Shown here piece after piece: positions 8,360-17,545 of a stretch of DNA of 59,941 nucleotides. The notes beneath the pieces are model-generated. The model saw only the letters and a list, made by a program, of their open reading frames with translations. It ran no database searches and was not told the DNA's origin. Position 1 is the stretch's first letter, and every line of letters begins with the position of its first letter. Position numbers and translations under genes: made by a program. The stretch is from Variovorax soli NBRC 106424 (lineage in GTDB: Bacteria > Pseudomonadota > Gammaproteobacteria > Burkholderiales > Burkholderiaceae_C). The stretch is from contig NZ_BCUU01000022.1 of the NCBI RefSeq assembly GCF_001591385.1, positions 1 through 59,941 of the forward strand, written 5' to 3'.

Positions 8360-9262
8360 TCAGCCCTGGCGAGCCTGCGCCAGCAGCCAGTCGCTGAAGA
8401 CCTGCAGCAGGGGCCGTGCGTCCACCCGTTCGGGTGTGACCAGGTAGTAGTTGCGCCGGCCCGCCAGCGGCTTGTTGCAGGCCACCACCAGCTCGCCCCG
8501 CGCCAGTTCGTCTTGCACCAGCATGGTGGGCATCAACGCCACGCCCAGGCCGTGCGAGGCGGCGGCAGCCAGGATGGAGAAGAGTTCGTAGCGCGGGCCG
8601 CCGCGCGCATTGGAGGCGTCCACGTTCTGCGCCTCGAACCATTGCCGCCAGCCTTCCGGCCGGGTGCTCTGCTGCAAGAGCGGCATCTGCGCCACGGCGG
8701 CCGGCGTCACCGGCTTGCCGCGCGGCAGCAGGGCCGGGCTGCACACCGGCACCACGTCTTCGGGCATGAGCAGCAGCGCGCGCGTGCCGGCCCAGTTCTG
8801 CACCTGCGCCGGGGTGCCGGCGTACAGCGCGGCGTCGAACTCGGCGTCGGCGAACAGGAAGGGGCGGGTGCGGGTCTCGATGTGCACCGGCACATGGGGA
8901 TGCAGCCTGGCGAAGCCCGGCAGGCGCGGCACCAGCCAGCGGGTGGCGAAAGTGGGCACGGCGGCCAGCGAGAGCGAGCCGCCCTCGCCCTGGCCGGCCA
9001 TCGCATCGAGCGTGTCGCGCTCCATGGCCTCCAGCCGCCGGGCGATCTGCCGCGCATAGGCCGCCCCGCTGGCCGTGAGCGCCACGCCGTGGCGGGTGCG
9101 GCGAAACAGGGGCACGCCCAGGAAGGACTCGAGCGCGCCGACCTGCCGCGACACCGCGCTTTGCGTGAGCGCGAGCTCCTGCGCGGCGCGGGTGTAGCTC
9201 TCGTGCCGCGCAGCGGCGTCGAAGCACACGAGGGTTTGCAGCGGTGGAATCTTGCGGCGCAT
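8360..9262 (-). CDS. LysR-family regulator, probably of glutaryl-CoA dehydrogenase
   Basis: A 300-residue LysR-type regulator. The N-terminal winged helix contains [20 protein letters not shown] and [19 protein letters not shown]; the effector-binding domain follows from about residue 90. The subgroup resembles GcvA-like regulators ([19 protein letters not shown]). It is divergent from gcdH with about 190 bases between them, and that gap holds an ATGC-N7-GCAT dyad. LysR genes adjacent to gcdH in other proteobacteria (GcdR) activate glutarate catabolism, so that role is inferred here from position. Confidence 0.88.
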   Translation of the reverse strand: MRRKIPPLQTLVCFDAAARHESYTRAAQELALTQSAVSRQVGALESFLGVPLFRRTRHGVALTASGAAYARQIARRLEAMERDTLDAMAGQGEGGSLSLAAVPTFATRWLVPRLPGFARLHPHVPVHIETRTRPFLFADAEFDAALYAGTPAQVQNWAGTRALLLMPEDVVPVCSPALLPRGKPVTPAAVAQMPLLQQSTRPEGWRQWFEAQNVDASNARGGPRYELFSILAAAASHGLGVALMPTMLVQDELARGELVVACNKPLAGRRNYYLVTPERVDARPLLQVFSDWLLAQARQG

Positions 9263-9330
9263 GTATGCGGCGAGTGTATGACTTCAGGGGGCGTTGCGAC
9301 GGCCCGGCATCTGTACCCGTGGGCCGAGAT

Positions 9331-9345
9331 ATGCTCAGAACGCAT
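9331..9345. promoter_or_regulatory. Candidate LysR operator between the LysR gene and gcdH
   Basis: ATGC (9331-9334), 7 bases, GCAT (9342-9345) is a dyad that satisfies the T-N11-A rule for LysR-type binding sites. It lies 110 bases upstream of the gcdH start in the divergent intergenic region. Binding by the adjacent LysR protein is inference. Confidence 0.5.
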
Positions 9346-9454
9346 GACTGGGTGCAGAACAATCGGTTGCCTCGGCACGGGTGGCAGGACTACGATCCCC
9401 TCCCAGACACCCCCGTCCGCCCTTCATTCCGACAGACACGACAGAGAGACTGCC

Positions 9455-10651
9455 ATGGCCACCAAGAAAGCTTCCTTCCACTGGGACGACCCGCTGCTGC
9501 TCGACCAGCAGCTCACCGACGATGAGCGCGCCATCCGCGACGCCGCCAATGCCTACTGCCAGGAGCGCCTGGCCCCGCGCGTGCTCGACGGTTTCCGCAA
9601 GGGCGAGACCGACCCGGCCGTGTTCCGCGAAATGGGCGCGCTGGGCCTGCTGGGCCCGACGATTCCCGAGCAATACGGCGGCCCCGGCCTGAACTACGTG
9701 GCCTACGGCCTGATCGCCCGCGAGATCGAGCGCGTGGACTCCGGCTACCGCTCCATGGCCAGCGTGCAGAGCTCGCTGGTGATGGTGCCCATCAACGAAT
9801 TCGGCACCGAGGCGCAGAAGCAGAAGTTCCTGCCCAAGCTGGCCACCGGCGAGTGGATCGGCTGCTTCGGCCTGACCGAGCCCGACCACGGCTCCGACCC
9901 CGGCAGCATGGTCACCCGCGCCAAGAAGGTGCCGGGCGGCTACGCGCTCACCGGCGCCAAGATGTGGATCAGCAACAGCCCCATCGCCGACGTGTTCGTC
10001 GTCTGGGCCAAGGAAGTGAGCGAGAGCGGCGCCGTCGGCCCGATCCGCGGCTTCGTGCTGGAAAAGGGCATGAAGGGCCTGTCGGCCCCGGCCATCCACG
10101 GCAAGGTGGGCCTGCGCGCCAGCATCACCGGCGAGATCGTGATGGACAACGTGTTCTGCCCCGAAGAGAACGCCTTCCCCGAGGTGCAGGGCCTGAAGGG
10201 CCCCTTCACCTGCCTGAACAGCGCGCGCTACGGCATTTCGTGGGGCGCCATGGGGGCCGCCGAAGACTGCTGGCACCGCGCCCGCCAGTACGTGCTGGAC
10301 CGCAAGCAGTTCGGCAAGCCGCTGGCGGCCAACCAGCTCATCCAGAAGAAGCTGGCCGACATGCAGACCGAGATCACGCTGGGCCTGCAAGGCAGCCTGC
10401 GCCTGGGCCGCATGAAGGACGAAGGCACCGCCGCGGTGGAAGTCACCTCGATCATGAAGCGCAACAACTGCGGCAAGGCCCTGGACATCGCCCGCCTGGC
10501 GCGCGACATGATGGGCGGCAACGGCATCAGCGACGAATTCGGCGTGGCGCGCCACCTGGTGAACCTGGAAGTGGTGAACACCTACGAAGGCACGCACGAC
10601 ATCCACGCCCTGATCCTCGGCCGCGCCATCACCGGCATCGCAGCATTTTGA
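9455..10651 (+). CDS. gcdH: Glutaryl-CoA dehydrogenase
   Basis: A 398-residue acyl-CoA dehydrogenase of the glutaryl-CoA subgroup, which oxidizes and decarboxylates glutaryl-CoA to crotonyl-CoA using FAD and electron-transfer flavoprotein. The FAD-site signature is [17 protein letters not shown], followed by [10 protein letters not shown] and [19 protein letters not shown]. The C-terminal [18 protein letters not shown] holds the catalytic-base Glu at about residue 378. The start ATG at 9455 gives the normal family length. It acts late in lysine, tryptophan and glutarate breakdown. The downstream CoA-transferase probably supplies its substrate. Confidence 0.95.
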   Translation: MATKKASFHWDDPLLLDQQLTDDERAIRDAANAYCQERLAPRVLDGFRKGETDPAVFREMGALGLLGPTIPEQYGGPGLNYVAYGLIAREIERVDSGYRSMASVQSSLVMVPINEFGTEAQKQKFLPKLATGEWIGCFGLTEPDHGSDPGSMVTRAKKVPGGYALTGAKMWISNSPIADVFVVWAKEVSESGAVGPIRGFVLEKGMKGLSAPAIHGKVGLRASITGEIVMDNVFCPEENAFPEVQGLKGPFTCLNSARYGISWGAMGAAEDCWHRARQYVLDRKQFGKPLAANQLIQKKLADMQTEITLGLQGSLRLGRMKDEGTAAVEVTSIMKRNNCGKALDIARLARDMMGGNGISDEFGVARHLVNLEVVNTYEGTHDIHALILGRAITGIAAF

Positions 10652-10657
10652 GCACAC

Positions 10658-10751
10658 CCCCGACTCTCGCTCACTTCGTGTAGCTCGCATCCCCCCTCAA
10701 GGGGGCGCCACCAGCGGCCCGGCAAAGCCGGTTCCGCGGTGGCCCTGGCCA
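10658..10751. repeat. Intergenic palindromic repeat, family B copy 1
   Basis: Sequence between gcdH and the CoA-transferase with CACTTCGTGTAGCTCGCA followed by CCCCCCTCAAGGGGGCG and a second GC-rich hairpin, CCGGCAAAGCCGG. It resembles the elements at 41160-41253 and 46064-46164: a CGTGTA(A/G) core, then a C-run/G-run hairpin. It contains no credible gene. Confidence 0.7.
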
Positions 10752-10793
10752 CCGTTGGGCTGGGAGCGGTTCAAGGAACAAGCCTCGCTACCC

Positions 10794-12041
10794 ATGTCTA
10801 ATTCCTCAAGAACTCCAGCAGCACTCGACGGCATCAAGGTCCTGGACCTGTCCCGCGTGCTCGCGGGGCCGTGGTGCACCCAGATCCTGGCGGACCTGGG
10901 CGCCGACGTGGTGAAGATCGAGCGCCCCGGCGTGGGCGACGACACGCGCCACTGGGGCCCGCCCTTCCTGAAGGACGGCGAGGGCCGCGACACCGATCAG
11001 GCCAGCTACTTCACCTGCTGCAACCGCAACAAGCGTTCGGTCACCGTCGACATGGCCAGCCCCGAGGGCCAGGCCCTGCTCACGCAGATGGCACAGGAGG
11101 CCGACATCCTGGTCGAGAACTTCAAGACCGGCGGCCTGAAGCAGTACGGCCTGGACTACGAGAGCCTGCGCCAGCTCAACCCGCGCCTGATCTACTGCAG
11201 CGTGACCGGCTTCGGCCACGACGGCCCGCACGCGCAGCGCGCCGGCTACGACCTGATGATCCAGGCCACCACCGGCATGATGAGCATCACCGGCCGTCCC
11301 GACGAGGAGCCCGGCGGCGGCCCGCTGCGCGTGGGCGTGGCGCTCACCGACCTGTTCACCGGCGTGTACGCCAGCAGCGCCATCCTGGCCGCGCTCAACG
11401 TGCGGCACAGCACGGGCGAGGGCCAGCACATCGACATGGCCCTGCTCGACGTGGGCATGGCCATCCTGGCCAACCAGGCCAGCGGCTTTCTCAACACCGG
11501 CAAGGTGCCGCAGCGCCAGGGCAACAGCCACCCGAGCCTGGCGCCGTACCAGGACTTTCGCACCAGCGACGGCGCCATGCTGCTGGCCATCGGCAACAAC
11601 GGGCAGTTCGAGCGCTTCTGCGAGGCGGCCGGGCACACCGAGTGGTCGCAGGACCCGCGCTTTGCGACCAACCCCCTGCGCGTGCGGCACCGCGACCTGC
11701 TCATTCCGATGATGGAAGAGGTCACGCGCACCCGCAGCACGGCGCAGTGGATCGCGCTGCTGGAAGACAAGGCCGTGCCCTGCGGCCCCATCAACCACAT
11801 CGGCCAGGCCTTCGAGGACGAACAGGTGAAGGCGCGCGGCCTGGCCGTGACGCTGCCGCGCGACGCGGGCGACGGCATCGAAGCCATCACCGGCGTGGCC
11901 AGCCCGCTGCGCCTGCAGGGCACCCCGCCGGTGCTGCGCCGCGCGCCGCCGGCGCTGGGCCAGCACACCGACGAGGTGCTGGCCGAGGTGGGCCTGTCGC
12001 CCGAGAAGATCGAAGCCCTGCGCGCCGCCGGCGTGGTGTGA
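10794..12041 (+). CDS. CaiB/BaiF CoA-transferase, probably succinyl-CoA:glutarate
   Basis: A 415-residue class III CoA-transferase. The N-terminus LDGIKVLDLSRVLAGPWCTQ and ADLGADVVKIERPGVGDDTR are family hallmarks. The catalytic Asp lies in HIDMALLDVGMAILANQ, and the C-terminal linker PCGPINHIGQAFEDEQVKAR is typical. Placed directly after gcdH, it most likely moves CoA from succinyl-CoA to glutarate, feeding glutaryl-CoA dehydrogenase; this resembles human SUGCT and is inference from context. The start at 10794 is preferred because the 13 residues upstream of it in the same frame are encoded by repeat-associated sequence. Confidence 0.9.
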   Translation: MSNSSRTPAALDGIKVLDLSRVLAGPWCTQILADLGADVVKIERPGVGDDTRHWGPPFLKDGEGRDTDQASYFTCCNRNKRSVTVDMASPEGQALLTQMAQEADILVENFKTGGLKQYGLDYESLRQLNPRLIYCSVTGFGHDGPHAQRAGYDLMIQATTGMMSITGRPDEEPGGGPLRVGVALTDLFTGVYASSAILAALNVRHSTGEGQHIDMALLDVGMAILANQASGFLNTGKVPQRQGNSHPSLAPYQDFRTSDGAMLLAIGNNGQFERFCEAAGHTEWSQDPRFATNPLRVRHRDLLIPMMEEVTRTRSTAQWIALLEDKAVPCGPINHIGQAFEDEQVKARGLAVTLPRDAGDGIEAITGVASPLRLQGTPPVLRRAPPALGQHTDEVLAEVGLSPEKIEALRAAGVV

Positions 12042-12050
12042 AGGGCCTTT

Positions 12051-12153
12051 CTCCTTCCCCCTCTGGGGGAAGGCAGGGATGGGGGCTCACGACGTTGCAA
12101 GGACAAGCGCGGCGCGTGCCCCCACCCCGACCCTCCCCCAGCGGGGGAGGGAG
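12051..12153. repeat. Intergenic palindromic repeat, family A copy 1
   Basis: Two stem-loops face each other. CCTTCCCCC/GGGGGAAGG (12053-12073) and CCCTCCCCC/GGGGGAGGG (12131-12151) are joined by arms rich in GGATGGGGGC and GCCCCCACCCC that can also pair. It sits between the convergent ends of the CoA-transferase and EamA genes and could serve as a bidirectional terminator. The copy at 39428-39540 is in the opposite orientation. Confidence 0.8.
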
Positions 12154-12158
12154 CTTCG

Positions 12159-13055
12159 TCAACCCAGGCCAGCTTCGGTTGCCGCCCGCCTGCGCGGCGC
12201 CTCGCTGCGCGCCAGGTACAGGCCGCTGGCAATGATGATGGCGCCGCCGCCCAGGGTCCATCCGTCGGGCGTGGCGCTCCAGATCAGCCAGTCCAGCGCG
12301 ATGCCCCAGGCCAGCGCGCTGTATTCGAAGGGCGCGATGGCGGCGGCCTGGCCGTGGCGGAAGGCCTCGGAGATCGCCAGCTGGCCCAGGAAGCCGCTCA
12401 GCGCCAGGCCGGCCAGCGGCCACGCGTGCTCGATCGACAGCGGCACCCAATGCGGCGCCGCCAGCACGGAACCGCCGACCGCGAGGGCCGCGGTGGTCCA
12501 GAACACCAGGGTGGAACTGGGCTCGCTGCGGCTCACCAGCCGGCCCAGCACGTTGGTCATTGCATAGCAGACGGCGGCCGCCAGGATGGCCAGCGCGCCC
12601 ACCGACATGAAGGCATCCTGCTCGGGCCGCAGCGCCACCACCACGCCGATGAAACCCGCGGCAATGGCCACCCAGTGGCGCGGCCGCACCCGCTCGCCCA
12701 GCAGCGGCACGGACAGCAGCGTGATGATCAGCGGCGCCACGAAGGTCAGGGTGTAGGCCTCGGCCAGGCCCAGGCTCTTGAGCCCGAAGGTGAACAGCAG
12801 CAGCATCGTCAGGGCGAGCACGCCGCGCGCGGCGTGCAGTCCCCAGCGCAGCTGGCGCGAGAACAGGGCGCGCGTTTCGCCGTGCCAGGCCACGTAGAGG
12901 CACACCAGCGGGAGCCCCGTCAGTCCGCGCAGCGCAGCCACCTGCGCCGGCGCAAAGGTGCCGGCCAGGATCTTGAGCAGCGCATCCATGCAGGCAAAGG
13001 CGGCGCAGGCGGCCAGCATGGCAACGATGCCGCGCAGGGTTCCGGGTGGGAGCAT
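12159..13055 (-). CDS. EamA-family (DMT) transporter
   Basis: A 298-residue protein with about ten membrane helices arranged as two EamA repeats. The first begins GTLRGIVAMLAACAAFACMD, and AYTLTFVAPLIITLLSVPLL closes a repeat unit in the usual way. EamA proteins of the drug/metabolite transporter superfamily export amino acids, purines or other metabolites across the inner membrane; the substrate cannot be told. The ATG at 13055 fits family N-termini; an ATG at 13085 would add ten residues. The frame stays open far upstream, but only as antisense of the LysR gene. Confidence 0.85.
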   Translation of the reverse strand: MLPPGTLRGIVAMLAACAAFACMDALLKILAGTFAPAQVAALRGLTGLPLVCLYVAWHGETRALFSRQLRWGLHAARGVLALTMLLLFTFGLKSLGLAEAYTLTFVAPLIITLLSVPLLGERVRPRHWVAIAAGFIGVVVALRPEQDAFMSVGALAILAAAVCYAMTNVLGRLVSRSEPSSTLVFWTTAALAVGGSVLAAPHWVPLSIEHAWPLAGLALSGFLGQLAISEAFRHGQAAAIAPFEYSALAWGIALDWLIWSATPDGWTLGGGAIIIASGLYLARSEAPRRRAATEAGLG

Positions 13056-13153
13056 GGGGAGAGGGCAGTCGAAGTGACGCGGCATTCGCGCCGCGCCGGC
13101 CGAGCATAACCACGAGCGCCCCCGTTCGTGCGCGCTGGGGCAAGCGCGTTTCC

Positions 13154-13402
13154 TCAGGCGGTCGTTTTTTGCAGCGTCATCCGCCTGCTGCGCGCCGGGC
13201 GTGCGCTGGCGGCATGCAAGGGTGCATGCTGGCTCGGCGCCGTTTCCAGCAGTGCAGGTATCTGCCCGCGGCCGATGCCCAGGTCGCGCAGCTCGGCGTC
13301 GCTCATCGCCAGCATCTGGCGGCGGTCCGCCTGCCGGCGGCGCCATGCCGCCAGCGCCGAAGCGATGCGTCGGAAGAGGTGCGGATAAATCGACGACGAC
13401 AT
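13154..13402 (-). CDS. DUF1127 small basic protein
   Basis: An 82-residue protein with a typical DUF1127 core, AAWRRRQADRRQMLAMSDAE, followed by LRDLGIGRGQI. Short arginine-rich DUF1127 proteins are common in proteobacteria; some affect phosphate or carbon metabolism and RNA turnover. The C-terminal 30 residues extend beyond the domain and look disordered. It is divergent from the LysR gene at 13494, with 91 bases between them, and may be its target. No signal peptide or membrane helix is seen. Confidence 0.85.
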   Translation of the reverse strand: MSSSIYPHLFRRIASALAAWRRRQADRRQMLAMSDAELRDLGIGRGQIPALLETAPSQHAPLHAASARPARSRRMTLQKTTA

Positions 13403-13493
13403 GAAGTTCTCCTGGGTTGGATGCGATCTTCCTGCGCGCCATGCTATTGTGGAAGTTGAGAATTCTGAGATGAACTATCAGTTTTCCTGATTC

Positions 13494-14387
13494 ATGCGCC
13501 AACTCAACCTGGACCAGCTTCGCACCCTCGTTGCCATCGCGGACCTCGGCAGCTTCTCGGCCGCCGCCCGCGCCCTTCACCTGGCGCAGCCAACGGTGAG
13601 CCTGCACATCAGCGAACTCGAGTCGCGCCTGGACGCGCCGCTGGTGGTGCGCGGCAACCGGCGCGTCACGCCCACGCCCGCCGGCGCGGCGCTGGTGGAG
13701 CGCGGCCGCCGCCTGCTGCGCGATGCGGATGACGCGGTCGATGCCGTGCGGCGCCAGTCCGAAGGGCGCGCGGGCCGCGTGCGCCTGGGCACCTCGACCG
13801 GCGTCGTGGTCGACCTGCTGCCCCAGGTGCTGGCGCGGCTGGAAAAGGAGCATTCGGGCATCGACGTGGAAGTGAGCATCCTCGGCTCCGGCGAGGCCCT
13901 GTCGCGCCTGCTGGCCGGTACGCTGGACATCGGCCTGGTGGCGCTTCCGCAGCCGCCGCAGCCGCAGCTCGTGTTCAGCGCCTGGCGCACCCAGCCCGTG
14001 ATGGCCTTCGTGCCGCCGCGCTGGCAGAGCGAGCAACGCGTGCCGCGCCGCATCACGCCCGGCTGGCTGGCGCAGCAGCCGCTCATCTTCAACGAGGCCA
14101 CCACCCACCTGTACCGGCTGACCATGGAATGGTTCGCCGCCGCCGGCGAGGCGCCGCGCGCGCGCATCGAACTCAACTACGACGCCGCCATCCGCAGCCT
14201 GGTGGCGGCGGGCTACGGCGCCGCCCTGCTGCCGGTGCAGGAGAGCGTCGAGCATGAGCAGGTCGTGGTGCTGCCCATCTCGCCCAGGCTCACCCGGCGG
14301 CTGGGCATCGCGCACCGCGCGCGCAGCGGGCTGGACGGCGCCACGCTGCGCGTGCTGGAGGTGCTCGGGGAATTCCGCCAGGCCTGA
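13494..14387 (+). CDS. LysR-family transcriptional regulator
   Basis: A 297-residue LysR protein: an N-terminal winged helix with GSFSAAARALHLAQPTVSLH and LDAPLVVRGNRRVTPTPAG, and a periplasmic-binding-protein-like effector domain after about residue 90 (GRVRLGTSTGVVVDLLPQVL). It is divergent from the DUF1127 gene. The short intergenic region contains GAATTC and a CTGA-N9-TCAG dyad (13465-13481) that could be part of its binding site, though it does not follow the T-N11-A rule exactly. The regulated pathway is not evident from the neighbours. Confidence 0.88.
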   Translation: MRQLNLDQLRTLVAIADLGSFSAAARALHLAQPTVSLHISELESRLDAPLVVRGNRRVTPTPAGAALVERGRRLLRDADDAVDAVRRQSEGRAGRVRLGTSTGVVVDLLPQVLARLEKEHSGIDVEVSILGSGEALSRLLAGTLDIGLVALPQPPQPQLVFSAWRTQPVMAFVPPRWQSEQRVPRRITPGWLAQQPLIFNEATTHLYRLTMEWFAAAGEAPRARIELNYDAAIRSLVAAGYGAALLPVQESVEHEQVVVLPISPRLTRRLGIAHRARSGLDGATLRVLEVLGEFRQA

Positions 14388-14449
14388 GCGGTCCCGGGCC
14401 GTCGCGTTATCCTGCGCGGCACAACGACGACGACACATCGGGGATGCTC

Positions 14450-15538
14450 ATGAAACGCTTCACCTGCGGCTGCCTTCTTCCGATCTTCAGTGCTTTGCTG
14501 CCCGGCGCTGCGCAGGCCCAAGTCACCGAAGACGACCTGGTCCGTTCGCCGCAGTACGTGGCGCGCGAGCATCGCTTCCAGAACCTGCCCAACCCCGACC
14601 TCAAGCCCAACCGCTCCACCTGGGACATCTGGTCGCGCTTCTTCTTCGAGAGCAAGCAGGGCACCGTGCCCATCGACCCCATTCCGGTGCGCATGCTGGA
14701 CAAGGCCGCGCTCGATGCGCTGGACAACGCGTCCAGCCACATCATCCGGCTGGGCCATTCGTCGCACCTGCTCAAGCTGCGCGGCAAGTGGTGGCTGATC
14801 GACCCGGTGTTCGGGCCGCGCGCGTCGCCGGTGACCTGGGCCGGGCCGCAGCGCTTTCACCAGCCTCCCATCGCGCTGGAAGACGTGCCGCCCATCGAAG
14901 GGCTGATCCTGTCGCACGACCACTACGACCACCTGGACGTGCCCACCATCGAGGCGCTCAAGGGCCGGGTCAAGCGCTACTTCGTGCCGCTGGGCGTGGG
15001 GCAGCACCTGCGCAGCTGGGGCGTTCCTGCGGACAGCATCGAGGAGTTCGACTGGTGGCAGGAGCGCAAGTGGGGCGAGGTGACCCTGACGGCCGCGCCC
15101 GCGCAGCACTTTTCCGGCCGCACCCTGTGGGACCGCGACCGAACGCTGTGGGCCTCGTGGTCGGTGCGAAGCGGCAGCGACCACATCTTCTATTCCGGCG
15201 ACTCGGGCTACTTCAGCGGCTTCAAGACCATCCGCGAGCGCCTGCCGCGCATCGACATCGCGCTCATGGAGAACGGCGCCTACGACACCTACTGGCCGGC
15301 CGTCCACATGCAACCGGAAGAAACAGTACAGGCCTTCCAGGACCTGGGCGCCGGCGTCCTTTATCTGGTGCACAACAGCACCTTCGACCTGGCCTTCCAC
15401 GGCTGGCGCGATCCGCTCGAGCGCGTGGCGGCCCTGGCCAAGGAGCGCGGCATCCACCTGGCCACGCCCGAGATCGGCGAGGTGCTCACCGTGGGCAAGC
15501 CGCGCGAGAACAGGCACTGGTGGGAAGGCCTGCGCTAG
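14450..15538 (+). CDS. Exported MBL-fold metallo-hydrolase (UlaG/NAPE-PLD-like)
   Basis: A 362-residue protein with a signal peptide ending near AAQAQ. The mature part has the metallo-beta-lactamase fold of the UlaG/NAPE-PLD type: GHSSHLLKLRGKWWLIDPVF, the metal site SHDHYDHLD, a further His in APAQHFSGRTLWDRDRTLW, the bridging Asp in YSGDSGYF, and a late His in HNSTFDLAFH. Relatives hydrolyse lactones or phosphodiesters; the export signal suggests a periplasmic role. I chose the second ATG (14450), since GGGG at 14440-14443 gives it better spacing than the ATG at 14444. Confidence 0.85.
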   Translation: MKRFTCGCLLPIFSALLPGAAQAQVTEDDLVRSPQYVAREHRFQNLPNPDLKPNRSTWDIWSRFFFESKQGTVPIDPIPVRMLDKAALDALDNASSHIIRLGHSSHLLKLRGKWWLIDPVFGPRASPVTWAGPQRFHQPPIALEDVPPIEGLILSHDHYDHLDVPTIEALKGRVKRYFVPLGVGQHLRSWGVPADSIEEFDWWQERKWGEVTLTAAPAQHFSGRTLWDRDRTLWASWSVRSGSDHIFYSGDSGYFSGFKTIRERLPRIDIALMENGAYDTYWPAVHMQPEETVQAFQDLGAGVLYLVHNSTFDLAFHGWRDPLERVAALAKERGIHLATPEIGEVLTVGKPRENRHWWEGLR

Positions 15539-15648
15539 CCTGATCTGACCAAAGGCCTACGCCGCATTGCACGTCGACAGCGCGGCGCCGGCAGGCTTAG
15601 GATGTTTGGCGCGCCCCAGACGTTCGCGGGCGACCGGCGCGGCAAGAC

Positions 15649-16353
15649 ATGGTGATCCTGGCCGATTTTTCGGACACGCAATTACAGGTGACCTGCAAGC
15701 GTTGCGAACAGACCTTGCAGGAAGGGGACCGCTTTTGCCGCTACTGCGGCCAGGACCAGCTGGAGGGCGATCCGTCGGCGGTGATCGACATCACGCAGCC
15801 GGCGTCCAATGGCGACGGCATGGCCTCCGACCCCCTTCCAGCGAAGCATGCCGCCCGGCGCCATCCGCGGCGCGAGCCGGTTCTGCTGCAGGACGCTCCC
15901 GGGCCGGCTGGCGCCCCGGACAGCGGGCCCGGCCGCGCGGTTGCGCGAAGCCGTTGGTCGATGGGTCTGGCAGCCGCCGTGCTCCTCGCGCTGGCAGGCG
16001 TGCTGTCGTACGACTGGTACGTGGGCGGGAGGCAAGAGCGGGCGCCCCAGGCTTCACAGGCGGCAGGTGGCGGCGCACGCGTGGAAGAAAAAGCGGCGCC
16101 CCGGAAGCCAGCCGAACCCGCGCCGGTCGCCGCCGAAACAAAGCCGGCCGACGCTTCGGCATTGGGTGCACCCGCCGCCGCAACTGCTGCAGCTGCGCCG
16201 CCCGCGCCCGCGCCCACCGCCAGGACGGTTCCCGAGTTGCCTGCGCCAGCGCCTGCAACCAGCACCTCTTCCGCGCCAGCCGCCGAAACGCCAGGCCAGG
16301 AGGGTGCGTGCCCGCCGGCCATGGCAGCCATGGCACTGTGCCCGAACCGATGA
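15649..16353 (+). CDS. Zinc-ribbon membrane protein with Ala/Pro-rich tail
   Basis: A 234-residue protein. Residues about 16-34 form a double CxxC zinc ribbon (CKRCEQTLQEGDRFCRYCGQ). A single membrane helix lies at about 104-122 (WSMGLAAAVLLALAGVLSYD), followed by an Ala/Pro-rich, probably disordered linker. The last residues are EGACPPAMAAMALCPNR, a two-cysteine ending that resembles the C-terminus of the next gene's product. The topology would put the zinc ribbon in the cytosol and the tail in the periplasm. No enzymatic motif. It is followed at 22 bases by the TAXI-type binding protein, and the two may work together. Confidence 0.7.
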   Translation: MVILADFSDTQLQVTCKRCEQTLQEGDRFCRYCGQDQLEGDPSAVIDITQPASNGDGMASDPLPAKHAARRHPRREPVLLQDAPGPAGAPDSGPGRAVARSRWSMGLAAAVLLALAGVLSYDWYVGGRQERAPQASQAAGGGARVEEKAAPRKPAEPAPVAAETKPADASALGAPAAATAAAAPPAPAPTARTVPELPAPAPATSTSSAPAAETPGQEGACPPAMAAMALCPNR

Positions 16354-16375
16354 ACAACAGCTCCCGGGAGCCGCT

Positions 16376-17542
16376 ATGCCGATCCGATCGATCTTCAGGG
16401 GCCTGGTACTGGCGATGGCCGCCGCGCTGGCCAGTGCGTCCTGCGTGGCCCAGTCACCACCGCCTTGGGCCTCGACGCGTGGAAAGCCGGCGACCCCTCC
16501 TGCCCGCGCTCCCGCAAGCGCCGGCCCGGCGCAGTACAAGATCGTCACGGCCTCCAAGACCGGCACCTACATCCAGATCGGCCGCGACCTGGCCAAGTGG
16601 GTGGCCGAGCCGGCCGGCATCGAGCTGGAGGTGCTCGAATCCAAGGGCTCGGCGGAGAACGTGCGGCGCATGCGCTTCGAGCCCAACGTGAAGCTGGCGC
16701 TGGTGCAGTCCGACGTGTTCCAGGCCTACCTGGACGAAGCCAAGGCCGGCAACGCCGAGGCCGGCAAGATCATCCGGCCGCTGCGCCTGATCATGCCGCT
16801 GTACGACGAGGAGATCTATTTCGTCGCGCGGGCCGATTCGCCGCTGAACGCCATCCACGAGATCAGGAACAAGAAGATCGGCGTCGGGCCCATCGGCAGC
16901 GGCACGGCGCTCAGCGCGCGCACGCTCTACCAGCTGATGTTCAACGAACCCCTTCCGCCTGAAAACGCGAAGTACCTCACCAACGAGGAAGCGCTCATCC
17001 AGCTCACGGTGGAAAAGAGCATCGACGTGGCCATCATCGTGGCGGGGCAGCCGGCCAAGCTGTTCACGGACATGCAGCCGGAGGCGCGCAAGTTCATCAA
17101 GATCCTCAGGCTCGACGAGGGCGCGGTCGAAACCACGCGCGCCCGCAAGACCTACTTCCCGGCCACCCTGCGTGCCAGCAGCTACCCCGCCTGGCTCACG
17201 GCCGATGTGCCGACGCTGACGGTGAAGGCCTTCCTGGTGACCTACGACTACGGCCTGCAGTCCACCGTGGTCAACCTGAACCGCTTCGCCGATTCGCTGT
17301 GCACCAACTTCGACAAGCTGCAGGCCAGCGGCCATCCGAAGTGGAAGCAGGTCAAGCTCGAACTGCCGCCCCTGGGCCGCGACTGGCGCTACTACGGTCC
17401 TGTGGAAAAGCGCTTGCGCAACTGCATCGCCGGACAAGTGGCGGCGCGCAGCAGCGCCTCGCCCGCGGCCGACCAGACCCAGCCGCCGCGCACCGGCGCG
17501 TGCACCGAGCAGGAGCTGGTTCTCGGCCTTTGCAAGCGCTAG
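16376..17542 (+). CDS. TAXI-family TRAP transporter substrate-binding protein
   Basis: A 388-residue exported protein: a signal peptide to about residue 26, then a TAXI (TRAP-associated extracytoplasmic immunogenic) domain starting YKIVTASKTGTYIQIGRDLA. It continues with VLESKGSAENVRRMRFEPNV, NKKIGVGPIGSGTALSA and TYFPATLRASSYPAW. Such proteins normally deliver substrates, often dicarboxylates or glutamate, to TRAP permeases, but none is adjacent. An extra C-terminal extension ends GACTEQELVLGLCKR and resembles the end of the preceding protein. The start at 16376 gives a proper signal peptide; the upstream frame is antisense-like filler. Confidence 0.85.
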   Translation: MPIRSIFRGLVLAMAAALASASCVAQSPPPWASTRGKPATPPARAPASAGPAQYKIVTASKTGTYIQIGRDLAKWVAEPAGIELEVLESKGSAENVRRMRFEPNVKLALVQSDVFQAYLDEAKAGNAEAGKIIRPLRLIMPLYDEEIYFVARADSPLNAIHEIRNKKIGVGPIGSGTALSARTLYQLMFNEPLPPENAKYLTNEEALIQLTVEKSIDVAIIVAGQPAKLFTDMQPEARKFIKILRLDEGAVETTRARKTYFPATLRASSYPAWLTADVPTLTVKAFLVTYDYGLQSTVVNLNRFADSLCTNFDKLQASGHPKWKQVKLELPPLGRDWRYYGPVEKRLRNCIAGQVAARSSASPAADQTQPPRTGACTEQELVLGLCKR

Positions 17543-17545
17543 CCT

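Noticed and set aside
13086..14438. Minus-strand frame upstream of the EamA gene
   Set aside because: It is antisense to the DUF1127-LysR region, and the EamA domain begins only at about 13055.
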